A DNA stretch of 64,000 nt from Silurus meridionalis (GCF_014805685.1 NC_060906.1:15887664-15951663); one strand, 5' to 3'. Shown: positions 34,264 to 47,352, counted from the first letter of the stretch. Program-made: numbers and translations. The notes: generated by a model from the letters alone, not told the origin.

Positions 34264-35418
34264 GTGTTCACTCAGGGACAAACCACCTTGCCTAACCTGT
34301 TTGATAAGAGCTGCCTCTCTCCATGTGTGCCAATCTTCTTGTTTTCTGCCTCCCAGGCAAACTCCAATGTTCTTTATGCAAAGCACAGCATTAGAGTCTA
34401 TGGAAATCAGGAACAGTTGGTAACTGCTGGCATGGACGTACTACTGCATTCTTCCTACTGTAGTTCAGTATTTCACTCTTGATCTAGTCTGGCACGTTTC
34501 GCCTCTCTTTTTGCCCTCCACAGATGGAGAAGACCAGGGAGGCGGTGTAGGAGGCGGTGGGTGCGTTTTGGTGAGGTTGTGCAGTGTGAATGTCACACTG
34601 TATGAGGAGGAAGATCGAAAATATTACTGATTCCAGTTTGCGAGGTTTTCAGCTGTTATAAATATTGCATGCTCTTATGGCATCTCACCATAAGAAACTC
34701 TCTTTCCTGCTGCAAGATAGAGTCTGTGGTTGAGTGTGAAAATATTCAGGCTGACGAATTCCCTTAAGCAAAGAGAAGGAGATAATTCGTATAATCAAAG
34801 CTTTAAAAAGTAAAAACCCATTCAACCAGCCATTAAATATTCATTATTTTCACTCCTCTCTTATACTGCCATTCCTGTGAATACAGACGTCCTATGTAGA
34901 CTGGTGGGACAGGTCTCAGGTGTGAGGTAATGTGGGAACATGAGTCATTTATTTGTTCAGTAAGGTAAGGGAAATACCCAAGAGAAACAGCAAAAGTATG
35001 CACCGGAGACCTTTGAGTTCAATAAAAAATGGCATTTCTGATTTCTGTTTTTTCTTATTTTACAACATTGCTTGATTATAAAAAATAAATTATATTTCTT
35101 TCCAATATTTTACAGCAAGCCTGTGAATGTGCTGCTTTGACATTTAGAGGTTGGGAATCTGCTCACCTCTTTGAATTCTGCTCGCACATGGTAAATCCTA
35201 TTGTTGCCTACGATGCTTTGCATTGTACTAGTCACCATGGCAACCACACAGCACAATTGCAGCCTTGATGATGGCTATACCAGGGACTGGTATGTGGGAT
35301 GTGCATGTAAGAGTGGTGGTGGGGGGGGTTATATGCATAATCAAGGATGCGAGCACTGAGTGTGTGCAATTCTCAGCTTAAAGAACCTCAGAGAACTGCC
35401 AGAATGAGACTGTGAACG
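34251..35418. repeat. Duplicated block B, copy 1
   Basis: 1168 bp, near-identical to 36579-37743 (offset 2325-2328). No protein family recognised in the short ORFs. Contains an RFX-type X-box, GTCACCATGGCAAC, at 35231-35244. Confidence 0.92.
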
Positions 35419-35500
35419 AGAAGTATGAAAGGTTATAGATGCACACAGAGATGCAGAGAGAAGTATTAAGGGTTATAGATGCACACAGAGATGCGGAGAG
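35419..35500. repeat. Short tandem repeat at duplication junction
   Basis: Roughly 43-bp units containing GATGCACACAGAGATGC repeated about twice, with a partial AGAAGTATGAAAGGTT unit before. Thirty-six bp (35431-35466) are identical to 28328-28363 in taf1b intron 7. Confidence 0.8.
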
Positions 35501-35686
35501 GAGTACTGGGTCAAATGGTTTGATGATTTAATTGAGTAAAACCTACAGCTAAAGTTATATGTCCTTTAAAAACTCCTGGTCATGCTAAAATGCTTAAAAT
35601 AAAAGTCTAACTCAATTTAAAATCCTCTGGTTGTGCTTAGTGTGTTAAGTTCAAAATAAAAAAAGCTATATGGAGAAGTAAATAAA
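35478..35686. repeat. Duplicated block A, copy 2
   Basis: Second copy of the 34031-34237 block, here followed by the 892-bp segment 35687-36578 that copy 1 lacks. Confidence 0.92.
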
Positions 35687-36578
35687 ATATTGCAGTACAC
35701 ATTTAAATAATGTGAATAATATTTAAATAGTTAAATTAAAACATAAATTAAAAAATAAAAATAAAAATAAATACAATTTTTAAAAAAGGACCCTTTGACC
35801 CATATAATCATGAAAATAGACTCTAAACACATACATTCCGGAAGAGGGCGCACTCGGACAGCTATGCTTTAACAGCTTCAAAACTGCCATTTTTCTCCCC
35901 CACATTTCCATATAATTGATGCCATAAACAAATAAAGGATAAAACAAGTGAACCTGAACCCTCTACACAAAACAGTAGAAAGGAACAGCAACTGAAATCC
36001 TCACATGACTCATGTTTCTTTTCACACAGTATCAAAATTCAAGTGGTTGAATGTTGAACACCTACAGTGTATATGTGTCCAGCTGAAGACTGGCTACTGT
36101 AAGACTGAATTAATTACCGCAGGTGTTAATTCAAACCTGGGGTTCTTTTGCTTTGCATAATAGATCTTTTCTATGACCAGAGATCGGCGTGATCTCCTTT
36201 GTATAATGTGTGTGCGTGGGGGCGGCTGCTCAAGTGGGTTTGTGTGGGAGTGTAAGAGAGCGTTATGACATTAGGACATGCAGCTCCATGGTAACAGAAA
36301 CAAATGGAGAGACTTCAGAGTGCTGCACAGTATTTTACATGCAAGTGGGTTCGTCTACCTTTAAAATATGCCATGGAATCATTTTTTCATAATCAAAATG
36401 TGTGTGTGTGTGACAGGTCTGATTCTCACATCAGTGTGCATGAATTCCAACCTTAAACAAGGATTTAGCAGCATATAACCAAACTCCATACACAGTTTTA
36501 TTCAATGTCTATGATTCTTTCACAAAAAAAAATTGTGATCTCTGTGTGTTCTTTTGCAATCATCTGAAGGTGACTGTG
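35687..36578. other. Segment present only in the second duplication copy
   Basis: 892 bp of AT-rich sequence with a TG-rich part near its end and no recognised gene. It separates block A from block B in copy 2 only, so it was probably lost from (or skipped in) copy 1. Confidence 0.7.
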
Positions 36579-37743
36579 TGTGTGTTTGTGTGTGTTCACT
36601 CAGGGACAAACCACCTTGCCTAACCTGTTTGATAAGAGCTGCCTCTCTCCATGTGTGCCAATCTTCTTGTTTTCTGCCTCCCAGGCAAACTCCAATGTTC
36701 TTTATGCAAAGCACAGCATTAGAGTCTATGGAAATCAGGAACAGTTGGTAACTGCTGGCATGGACGTACTACTGCATTCTTCCTACTGTAGTTCAGTATT
36801 TCACTCTTGATCTAGTCTGGCACGTTTCGCCTCTCTTTTTGCCCTCCACAGATGGAGAAGACCAGGGAGGCGGTGTAGGAGGCGGTGGGTGCGTTTTGGT
36901 GAGGTTGTGCAGTGTGAATGTCACACTGTATGAGGAGGAAGATCGAAAATATTACTGATTCCAGTTTGCGAGGTTTTCAGCTGTTATAAATATTGCATGC
37001 TCTTATGGCATCTCACCATAAGAAACTCTCTTTCCTGCTGCAAGATAGAGTCTGTGGTTGAGTGTGAAAATATTCAGGCTGACGAATTCCCTTAAGCAAA
37101 GAGAAGGAGATAATTGTATAATCAAAGCTTTAAAAGTAAAACCCATTCAACCAGCCATTAAATATTCATTATTTTCACTCCTCTCTTATACTGCCATTCC
37201 TGTGAATACAGACGTCCTATGTAGACTGGTGGGACAGGTCTCAGGTGTGAGGTAATGTGGGAACATGAGTCATTTATTTGTTCAGTAAGGTAAGGGAAAT
37301 ACCCAAGAGAAACAGCAAAAGTATGCACCGGAGACCTTTGAGTTCAATAAAAAATGGCATTTCTGATTTCTGTTTTTTCTTATTTTACAACATTGCTTGA
37401 TTATAAAAAATAAATTATATTTCTTTCCAATATTTTACAGCAAGCCTGTGAATGTGCTGCTTTGACATTTAGAGGTTGGGAATCTGCTCACCTCTTTGAA
37501 TTCTGCTCGCACATGGTAAATCCTATTGTTGCCTACGATGCTTTGCATTGTACTAGTCACCATGGCAACCACACAGCACAATTGCAGCCTTGATGATGGC
37601 TATACCAGGGACTGGTATGTGGGATGTGCATGTAAGAGTGGTGGTGGGGGGGGTTATATGCATAATCAAGGATGCGAGCACTGAGTGTGTGCAATTCTCA
37701 GCTTAAAGAACCTCAGAGAACTGCCAGAATGAGACTGTGAACG
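36579..37743. repeat. Duplicated block B, copy 2
   Basis: 1165 bp matching 34251-35418, with a second X-box at 37556-37569. After GTGAACG the two copies diverge, marking the right duplication boundary. Confidence 0.92.
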
Positions 37744-40700
37744 TAGAAGTCCAGTTCTGTGTACATAAGCTGAAACATGGTCAGTCATTGAAAGTGATTC
37801 ACATTTTAAATCACTTTCCCTAGATTTAACCTTCCTTTAAAGCCATTATCAATTAAAATCCAAAGTAAACTCACCTCTTCATAAATAGTTTACATGTGCA
37901 TAAGTATAAACAGGTCCCTACTTGTCCTTAACACTCCAAAGTAATGCTTGAAATGTTCTACTTCCTTGAGCCCGAGCCACATTAAGAATGTAGGGCTATT
38001 TTAATGCTCACAATTATACACCATTCATTGAATAAGAAAAGCTTCTGTCACTTCATAACACCATAATATACTTGTTTCCACTGGTATTTCACCTCCCTTG
38101 TTGGTTTTCTTTTTTTAATGAATAATAATCCATAGGTGAGACCGCAATGCCAGATACACATGTGCAGCACACGGTTTAGGCTGTCATCTCTTATTCTGGA
38201 ACAAATTACCTCATTGCTTTTATCACTCAGTGAGACTCCAGGCTTGCTTGCTAAGGCCTCTAAGCTTAAAAGCTAAGACATTAACTTCTATACCCTGTGT
38301 CATACATAGAAATATAGAGGGATATTTGTTTAAAAGACTGGAGGAAAGCCAATGCTAATGGATTCACACAGCAGTATATTAGCAAACATGTTTGCAATTT
38401 AAATGGCAAGATAATATTCTAACATAGAGCATACTGCTTACTTAATTCTAGATAAATAAATCTTTTTACATGTTTTACATTTTGTTTACAAATCAGGAAA
38501 GCCTGGGTTTTGTCATGTGTATCACTTAGGAAATTAATTTTTGAATTTATATATTGTGTTGTTATGTTGAGTTCATAACACTGATATGATAGGCAGAGAT
38601 GAAAGTAAGACAAGTCTGCAATTTTTTTTTCAGGTTCTAGCTACAATTGCAAGTTGTGTTGTATGTCAGTTTGGACATATTTCATTGTAAAGTTGAAATA
38701 AGAAAAACAATGAACATATGCATATAATCACATGTTAATATTGACTTGAATCACCTTATACTCAACAAAACAAAAACATCTCTCATTAACCAGGGATAGA
38801 ATAATGATAAGGAAATTGTACTTAAATGAAATTATGGACAATGTTTCGCAAAAAACATTCAAGTACCAAATAGAAAAATGTAAAACCTTTTCTATTAGTA
38901 AAATAAGGTACAATTAACTCTTAATTCTTCTGTGTGCCACTGTTTACCTAAACTCATCATTTAATGTTTTAAAGTTCGCTTGCCATATGTATAACTAATC
39001 ATTTAATGATGAATAAATCAGAGCAAGAGCCAATTTATGTTATATACTCATCATTGATGCACTTGACTGGATGTTAAAATGAAATAAAATTCTAACTTGG
39101 GCCCTTTTTAAAATACAGTAGGTAAAAGTTGTTTGCATGTAAAACATTAAAGGTATAAATAATAATTGAAAAAAAAAACTTAGATAAAGTCAGAGTACAA
39201 GTCATGAAAGTTTATAAAACTCAAGTAATACATCAATACATCAATACTTAAATATACTATTAAATGACATTCACTTGGAAAAGCTTTTTGTTTCCCATTC
39301 CTGTGTCTATAACACAGTATGGAATGTATATAATTGTTAATATCATCACCACTAAGCTCTGTTTTGAACTACACTTACAGTATATAAAGTATATATAGCA
39401 TGTTATAACTAAATATGAGGAACTCTGCTCTGTGTTTCTGATCAATGTAATCCCTGTGTCTCTCCTTTAAAGATATTTATGAAGTACACTTTCTTAAGTA
39501 ATGCTTGTGCACAAAACAACAAAGTAAAAGCAAAAACAATCAACAAGAAAAAAAAAAGGTTTTTAATCTTTCTTTATTTTCTGTCCACCTTCTTCAGATC
39601 CAAAATAAGGTCAATGAGTTTGTACCTTAATTTGTAGTAAATATCAGATAAAATGTGGTTTAAGAATTCCCTAGATACCCAAACCTACAGTGCAATTTTT
39701 ATTTATTTTGTACTAAATCGTTTCAGGAAATACCAGGTTACCCCAACTTGCACACAGACACAATATTTCTGAGTGAGTGGCGGTAGTAGGTGGTAACAGA
39801 CTAACGGATAGCCTTGACCAACTCTGTAGGCATGTGCTCAGCACAATGGAATGAAGTGGCCTCCCTGTGTCCTGGTATGACCTTTAAGGCTAGACAGCCT
39901 TTTCTAGCTGCTAAAGAGCATTACTCAGTCTGTTCTACATTGTATGGGCTCTCTTATCATAACACCAGGTTTAGACAGCTAGTCTATTTGCTTTATTGTG
40001 TTTGGATGGTGGCTTTACACTTTATACAGGCAAATAAAGCAAATGTCTCACATGAGACAAACTGAGTCACTTTTTTCTGCATTACAGAGTCATGTTGAAC
40101 AACACCTATTTTTGTTTTGTTGCGTTTGAGTTCAAAAACATTAACTTTAGTGTTGACATTTTGTAATAGAGAGGAATGCCTGGAAATTCAGTTTGTGGTT
40201 GACGCTGGCATAATTCTGTGACATTTTAGTCATTTTCCTAGTAATTCAACATAAGTACATGAAGGCAATGTTGTTGTTTACCACAGCTTTATTTCCACTG
40301 TCAATACGCATTCATACCATACATATGAAAGACTTAATATATGTTAGCCTAGTATTATCCTTAATCTTATACTTAGCTTAGCATCCATGTTTTCCAGTTG
40401 CTTAGCAGCAGGGTTCTCTTGGCTTCAACCGTATCAGCAATTAGATTATTATGACTTTGCCTTTCCTTGTTGAAAGGACAAATCCATTTTGAATGCACAG
40501 ACTGCTGTGACTGCACAGATGTGCTCAAACATATATTGCAAACTCTGAAATGGTGTACTGTAAAAAAACTCTAATACAATATTTCGACTGTAGCGATTTC
40601 TACAACATTGAATAATTTATTTTGTGGTTTTATTCATTGGTTTCAAAGCCTACCCTATGCACTTATTTACATATAAGGGTAATTAAGCATAACTGTAATT

Positions 40701-42732
40701 TAGCATACACTGTGTACACATTTGTTGGAGAGAAATTGCTTTAAAAATCAAAGAAAATGTGAAAAACTCTGCAGAGACAGTAACCTGAGCTCTGGATCAA
40801 ACCCAGGACCCTGGAACTCCAAGGTGGCAATGAACTTCCCAGTTATGTGAAGCTATAGACAAAAAGTACAAATGTCTAATGCTCTGCTTAACCTTGCAGT
40901 GCTGCATACCAAGATGCACACGCTGACTTCAAAAGTTTTGCACATGAACACATTGCCAATGCCTCCTACTCCCATTCTGTACATGTTAACCACCATGATT
41001 TTATTGCACTGCAGTTTACCTACCTCACATTTCTATTATTTGAATATCCTACTTATTCATAATTACAATAATTTCTAACTAATTTATAATATCTTTATGG
41101 AATTGATTCGTTATGGGAAGGAATGCAGAGTAGGAATTTAATTGTACAGTGTAACTGCTTGTTTTACTGAGCATATGATCATAAATGCTTGATTACATAG
41201 TCTACTGCCAATGCTCTAAGTGGTATGCTGGGCATAAAAAAAACAGCTTGCCTCAGTTCATGTAAGGTTTATTTCTGTGCTTATTATATATTCGATTTTT
41301 AAAATATACAGTAGGTGAGGATTAACTGTGCAGTCTCCATGACAACCAGTGATGGACACAAGCACTCTTAAGCTACAGTAATCTGCAGGGAAAGAGACAA
41401 AGAGAGAGACGGAGTGAGAGAGAAGATCATAAAAGATAATACTAGTGTTCGGCCAAATATAGACTTATATTATGTTATATGTGCTTAATGCTACACATTC
41501 TGTAATTGCTAAGGCTTTCCAAGACTGCACTATTAAAACTTGGCTAATTTGTAATAAATGTAGTACAGAACAATCGATTTGTGTGGGTAGAAAGTAGGAG
41601 GAAATATAATGGTTTGAAAGCATGCAGTAGCCATGTATGAACAGTGGAAGTAATAATAAAAAAAAAACAGCTGACAGAGAGCAGAGAGGAAGCGAGAAAG
41701 AACCGTTAAGGTGGTTGTGTAGATTATACATGTCTATACTCCACGTTTGATTAAGCCTGATTAAGCCAAAATTGCAAGAACCTTGTGCATGTTAATAATT
41801 TAACACCACACACGCTGTCCCACCAAAATATATACCGTACGTCACCAAGCTAGGCAGAGATAAACTATATAAATTTTATAGAAATCTGTCCATTATGATA
41901 AATGTGTGCTTTTATTGTTAATCCCATACTTCTTTCACATGCTGTAGGGCAGCATCCATCACACAGCATGATGTCATTGTTTAGAACAGCTAGATGATAG
42001 ATCTTATTACCTCCCGTGAGTATTTAGAAGGAAGGATGAGGGGGTGGATGTGTGCAATGATACAACTCCATACAGGCACAGAGCTTTGTGAATGATCAAA
42101 CATTTTATCTTGTTACTTTTTTACTGAGACTAAATAGTGCTTTAAATGTGCAAGAAAAGTACAACCTATCTTATGAGCAGATGTGACACCTATATGATTT
42201 TTTGTAAGGCATACACAAGAGACTTGATTATAGGAATCATGGGAAGGGTAGCATCAACATAAAGATACTAAGGCTCTAGACAGAGAACATACATAATAAC
42301 CACCTTTCCTTTGCTTCGCAGAAGGAGCAGACAACTCTGAATTGTGCTTAGACTATGAAAAAACAAAGATATAAATGAGAATTAGAATGCAGAATATTAA
42401 TACAATTTGATTATATTATAATACAATTTGGCATACTTTGTTAAAAAACGTCAAATTTGCACTTATTAATGTCTCAATTGATGGTTGTTAATTTACTATA
42501 AAATTACCAGCATAGATCATTTCTAGATGGTACCTTGTCTCTAGCAGATGTTTTGGAATCCATCATGTAATAACAGATTGAGAACATACCACGGCCATGT
42601 TTTGTGGTAGGTTTTAAAATAAATGTATCAATCTGCTAATAGAGTTTTTTTTTCAACATTCTCAACTCCCCCCAGGCATTTCCATTTGATTTTAATTTAA
42701 TAAATCCGATGTGTAATGCAAATTTTGTATCA
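37744..42732. other. AT-rich intergenic stretch, no gene recognised
   Basis: About 5 kb without ORFs of known families. The only repeat picked out is a degenerate SINE-like segment at about 40740-40860 on the minus strand (GGTTTGATCCAGAGCTCAGG resembles a B-box region). Confidence 0.45.
40735..40860 (-). mobile_element. Degenerate tRNA-type SINE fragment
   Basis: Minus strand carries CAGGGTCCTGGGTTTGATCC followed by AGAGCTCAGGTTACTGTCTC, as in common fish SINEs with a tRNA-like head. Ends not defined. Confidence 0.45.
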
Positions 42733-42740
42733 GTGTTTGG

Positions 42741-43498
42741 CAGAGGTGGGAAGTAATGAAGTACAAATAGTTCGTTGCTGTACTTAGATTTTTCTGGTAT
42801 CAGTACTTTAATTCACTATTTATTTTTCAGACAACTTTTTTACTTTCACTCATTCCATTTTTTACACGGATATCTGTACATTTTACTTTTTACATTTTCA
42901 AACCAGATTTGTTACATTAGTTTAAATCTATTTGGTGACACAATCTATATTTTTCTTCTCACTGTGCCATTTTCAGCACATCAACTTGCTTCGTGTCATT
43001 GCACGGCTTTTTCAATCTACCACTGGTGTATTATTACCTGGCTCTCACACACCACAAATGTAGACAGTTTATGAAGCCGACAATGAGCAGGCAGAAGGGA
43101 ACAAAAAGTCTGGGGTTAACTTGGATGAGGCAGAAGGAGAAAATGATATAAACATGACTGAGAAAAGAGACATTTCTGATCACCTGATCATCATCATCTT
43201 TGCTCTGCTTGTGTTCTATATGGTGGTTGTTCATCCTGGATACATTCATTAGGTAACAAAATCTGAAATTATTTTATATTCATATATTATTATGACGAGG
43301 TTCAGTTACCAGTTTAACACTAAAATGGGCAGTAATAATGGTTACATTTATCTTAAGTACATGTCAGAGCCCAAACTTCTTTACTTTAACTTGAGAGGAA
43401 AGGTGTAGTCAGGTCTTTACCTTTCAACAGAGTCTTTTTAAACATGAGTATCTGCAGTTCTACTTGAGTGAAGGATGTGTGTACTTTTGCCACCTCTG
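42741..43498. mobile_element. hAT-type MITE with 8-bp target duplication
   Basis: Ends CAGAGGTGG and CCACCTCTG are inverted repeats; subterminal sequence GAAGTACAAATAG and ACTTGAGTGAAGG is typical of a common fish family. Perfect 8-bp duplication GTGTTTGG at 42733-42740 and 43499-43506. No transposase ORF; 758 bp. Confidence 0.88.
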
Positions 43499-43956
43499 GT
43501 GTTTGGGGAAAACAAGTCTAGATTTGAATAACTGTCTATTTCAGTTTCAGTCTAGTCTCTTTTGATCCCAACTCTCATTCTGATAGCATAAACAAAGTTG
43601 AATTGTTGGCCGAATATATTTTTTATCCTGTGAATGTAAACTTAAAGTTTAAATTAAAAGATTTAAAGGTATTAAAAAGTTGTGGTTGGCCTCGATTTGT
43701 TTAATGGAAGACTACACCAGTTGCCTTTCATGGGCAGTGTTTATACACCACATAGTATAGTCATAAATGGAAATAACATCTATAGCAATTTTTCACTTGC
43801 AAGAACTTTTTTTTCTTTAAAACACATAAAATAGACAACCCTGTTAAACTCATTACTCATACTCATGTAAACACAATGGCTGCAATGTTAACATGTAAAC
43901 ACAGTATCTGCAATGATGCAGTATATATAGTACATACATACACACACAGGGTTATC

Positions 43957-43983
43957 TCTTTCTCTCTCTCTCTCTCTCTCTTG

Positions 43984-44024
<41 letters not shown>
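43957..44024. repeat. (CT)n microsatellite
   Basis: Interrupted CT dinucleotide run. Confidence 0.95.
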
Positions 44025-44027
<3 letters not shown>

Positions 44028-44254
44028 CAAAAAGTAAAAAGTGTTCGTTTTTTCCCCCTTTTAGTTCCAGTGCTGTCCATTATTTCCATTACTTCCTTTC
44101 CATAAATTACTAATGACTGATGCGTCTCATCTCACAAATACAACACTTTTGTGTCAAAAGAGGAAATGCATGCATGCAAAAGGGGAGAAGGATGGGAAGG
44201 CAGAAGCAGAAAGCAAAGACTAGTTCATCAATACTGAGTTGGATGAGGGAGGTA

Positions 44255-44258
<4 letters not shown>

Positions 44259-44308
<50 letters not shown>
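44259..44308. repeat. (GT)n microsatellite
   Basis: About 50 bp of GT repeats. Confidence 0.95.
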
Positions 44309-44309
<1 letters not shown>

Positions 44310-44612
44310 AGGGGGGCAATAAAGGTAGTAAGAGACTGAAACAGTGGGATGGCACCAGCCTCTGAGCTTCCGTTACTCTGTGTAGTTTTAATGCCAGTGT
44401 GGGGGAAGTCGCCCACCTGTTACATAATGGCTGTGCTTCCTGGCCCACTGCATGGAGTGGGTGTGTAGATCTGTTCTCTCACACATATCTACATTTCAAG
44501 AGTTTAAGCTTAGACTTAAAACCTAAAGGTTTCATTATGCTGCTCCTGCAAACCAAAAATTCAAATATTAGCATTTTAAGGGTTCATGTGGGATGCAGCA
44601 GCTTCTTATTAT

Positions 44613-45345
44613 TTTTCTTCTATCGGCTTCTCCCATTAGGGGTCGCCACAGTGGATCATCCGTCTCCATACCCCCCTGTCCTCTACATATGCCTCTTTCA
44701 ACCCAACTACCTGCATGTCTTCCTTCACCACATCCATAAACCTCCTCCTTGGTCTCCCTTTTTTCCTCCATCCTGTCGGCTCCATCCTCAGCATTCCCTT
44801 ACCGATATACCCCATGTCCCTCCTCTGCACATGTCCAAACCATCTCAATCGGGCCTCTCTCACTTTGTCCCCAAAATGTTCTACATGCGTGGTCCCTCTA
44901 ATAAGCTTGTTTCTAATCCTGTCCATTCTCATCACTCCCAACAAAAACCTCAACATCTTCAGCTCTGCTACCTCCAGCTCCACCTCCTGTCTTTTACTCA
45001 ATGCCACTGTCTCTAAACCATACAACATCACGTCTCACCACAGTCCTATAAACTTTCTCTTTCACTCTTGCAGATACTCTTCTATAACAAATCACTCCTG
45101 CCACTCTTCTCCACCCACTCCACCCTGCCTGCACTCTTTTCTTCACTTCTCTAACACACTCTCCATTACCTTGCACTGTTGACCCCAGGTAACTGAATTC
45201 CTCCACCTTCTCCACCTCTTCTCCCTGAAACCGCACCACACCACTGCCCTCCCTCTCATTCCGGTATGTTTTACGTTAGATGCCCTTCCTAACGCAACCC
45301 CCCCCCCCATTTATCCGGGCTTAGGACCAGCACTAAGAGTGCACT
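44613..45345 (-). mobile_element. RTE-clade LINE, 3' part with rearranged 5' segment
   Basis: The minus strand encodes the RTE C-terminal region: YLGSTVQGNGECVREVKKRV, VELEVAELKMLRFLLGV, REARLRWFGHVQRRD, KKGRPRRRFMDVVKEDM. Several frameshifts and stops make it inactive. The 3' end is the familiar fish sequence complementary to GGGGTCGCCACAGTGGATC. At 45240-45345 the sequence switches to another part of the same family (complement of ATTTATCCGGGCTTAGGACC), so the copy is internally deleted. Confidence 0.85.
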
Positions 45346-45370
45346 GACAAAATTTGATACACAAATATCA

Positions 45371-45372
45371 CA

Positions 45373-45438
<66 letters not shown>
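45371..45438. repeat. (CA)n microsatellite
   Basis: About 68 bp of CA repeats separating two RTE-derived pieces. Confidence 0.95.
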
Positions 45439-45440
<2 letters not shown>

Positions 45441-45687
45441 ACCTAAAAATAGATATGCAATTCTGTCTCTTGTCTGTTTTTTAAATGAAATTTATAATAT
45501 TATTCAATATCTTCTTAGTGTATCTGCTTTTAGTAATTATCAGGAAGATGAAATAGAATGTTAATGAATTCAACAATCCATGTTGTTTTACATTCATGTT
45601 ACATGCACCTTTTTAATCACAGCTGAAGGTTTATTTAGAATGTGTCAGCAAACTGACTTTAAAATATTAGCCAAAATATTGTTCAAA

Positions 45688-46036
45688 TCATTTGCACTCT
45701 TTTCTTCACTTCTCTAACACATTCTCCATTACTTTAAACTGTTGACACCAGGTACCTTCACCACCTCTTCTCCCTGCAACCGCACCACTTCACTGCTCTC
45801 CCTTTTATTCACACACATGTACTCTGTCTTACTCCTACTGACTTTCATTCCTCTTCTCTCCAGCGCGTACCTCCACCTCTCCAGGCTCTTCTCAACCTGC
45901 TTCCTACTCTCACCACAAATCACAATATCATCTGCGAACACCATAGTCCATGGAGACTCCTGTCTGACCTCATCCGTCAACCTGTCCATCACCACTGCAA
46001 ACAGGAAAGGGCTCAGAGCCAATCCTTGATGCAATC
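45688..46036 (-). mobile_element. RTE-clade LINE, reverse transcriptase catalytic part
   Basis: Minus strand encodes GLHQGLALSPFLFAVVMD, then FADDIVICGESRKQVEKSLE (the FADD catalytic box) and RRGMKVSRSKTEYMCVN. It is the continuation of 47353-48640, split by the L2 insertion. About 100 bp of its lower end repeat sequence also present at 45133-45239, showing this is a different copy from the 44.6 kb piece. Confidence 0.85.
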
Positions 46037-47352
46037 CCACCCATCAGGGCAGCATGCTCAGCCCATTGCTGTTCACTCTGCTGACTCATTACTGTGTAGC
46101 AATAAACAGCTCGAACCAAATCATCAAGTTCGCCGATGACATGACGTGGTGGGTCTCATCAGCAAAAACGATGAGTCGGCTTACAGAGAGGAGGTGCAAC
46201 AGTTAACAGCCTGGTTTAGAGCCAACAACCCATCTCTGAACGTTGACAAAACTAAAGAGATGGTTATTGACTTTATAAGAGCACAGAGTAGCCATTCTCT
46301 ACTGATCATCGATGGATCCTCCATGAAGGTCATGAAGAGCACCAAATTCCTTGGTGTTCATTGGGCAGAGAACTTCACCTGGTCACTCAACACCAGCTCC
46401 ATCACCAAGAAGCAGTGTCTCTACTTACTGAGAAGGCTGAGGAAGGCCCATCTCCCTGCCCCGATCTCCCTCCCCCATCCTGACCACTTTGTACAGAGGG
46501 ACTATTAAGAGCATCCTGAGCAACTTCCAGGTTTGGGAACTGCACCATTTTGGATCGCAGGACCCTACAGAGGATAGTGAGGGCAGCTGAGAAGATCATT
46601 GGAGTCTCTCCCCTCGGTCATTTACACCACACGCTGCATCCGCAAAGCCAACAGCATTGTGGACAACCCCATACACCTCTCACATACTTTTCACTCTCCT
46701 AGCATCAGGGAAGCGGTTCCAAAGCATTCAGGCCTCACATCCAGACTGTGTAACAGTTTTTTTTCCTCAAGCCATCAGGCTTCCTAACACACAGAACTGA
46801 ACTGGAACTGAAACTCACACGTAGACACTCATTCAACTGTGTGTTACTGAGCTGCTACTAATCTGAACTCAAACACACACTCAGTACTCATTTCACACAT
46901 CCATGTCTTTAGCACCACCTATTTATTATTATTATTATTATTTTATCATTACTTCATACATACTACATACGTTTTTGCAAATCCATTTGACTGCTGCTAT
47001 TGCTGTTTTGCACAACCCATTTTTGTATACATTTTGTGTCTATTTACACTCCTGTATACAGTTCTGTTTTGCACCTTGTACTATATAACATACAGTAGGT
47101 TTACTGGTGGCCCTATTTTGTGTTTTGTTTATTTGTCCTACACTGTCTTGTGTGGTCTGTTTGCACTGTCTTTGACTTGCACTGTTTGCACCAAGTTGCA
47201 CAGGACAACTTACTTTAGTCCTTATCTCTTTGTGTGAGATAGCTCTATGTTGTTTTCTCTAGCACCAAAGTTCTGGAGGAATGTTGGTTCATTTCACGGT
47301 GTTCTGGGTCAGCTATATATGGTTAAAATGACAATAAAGAAATTCTTGACTT
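46037..47352 (+). mobile_element. L2-like LINE, 5'-truncated, nested in the RTE element
   Basis: Plus strand encodes reverse transcriptase pieces in several frames: the KFADDMT-type region near 46128-46145, VGLISKNDESAYREEVQQL, LNVDKTKEMVIDF, and the C-terminal part with LLRRLRKAHLPAP, ERIV-type and YTTRCIRKANSIVD. Frameshifts and stops are numerous. The 3' end is AATGACAATAAAGAAATTCT then TGACTTGAC, usual for this fish family. It splits the RTE sequence exactly between codons for VEV and GLHQG. Confidence 0.85.

Noticed and set aside
34243..34482. ORF with acceptor-like CTGCCTCCCAG and 40 open codons in block B
   Set aside because: No similarity to a known protein and no linked exons; duplicated at 36580-36810 along with non-coding sequence.
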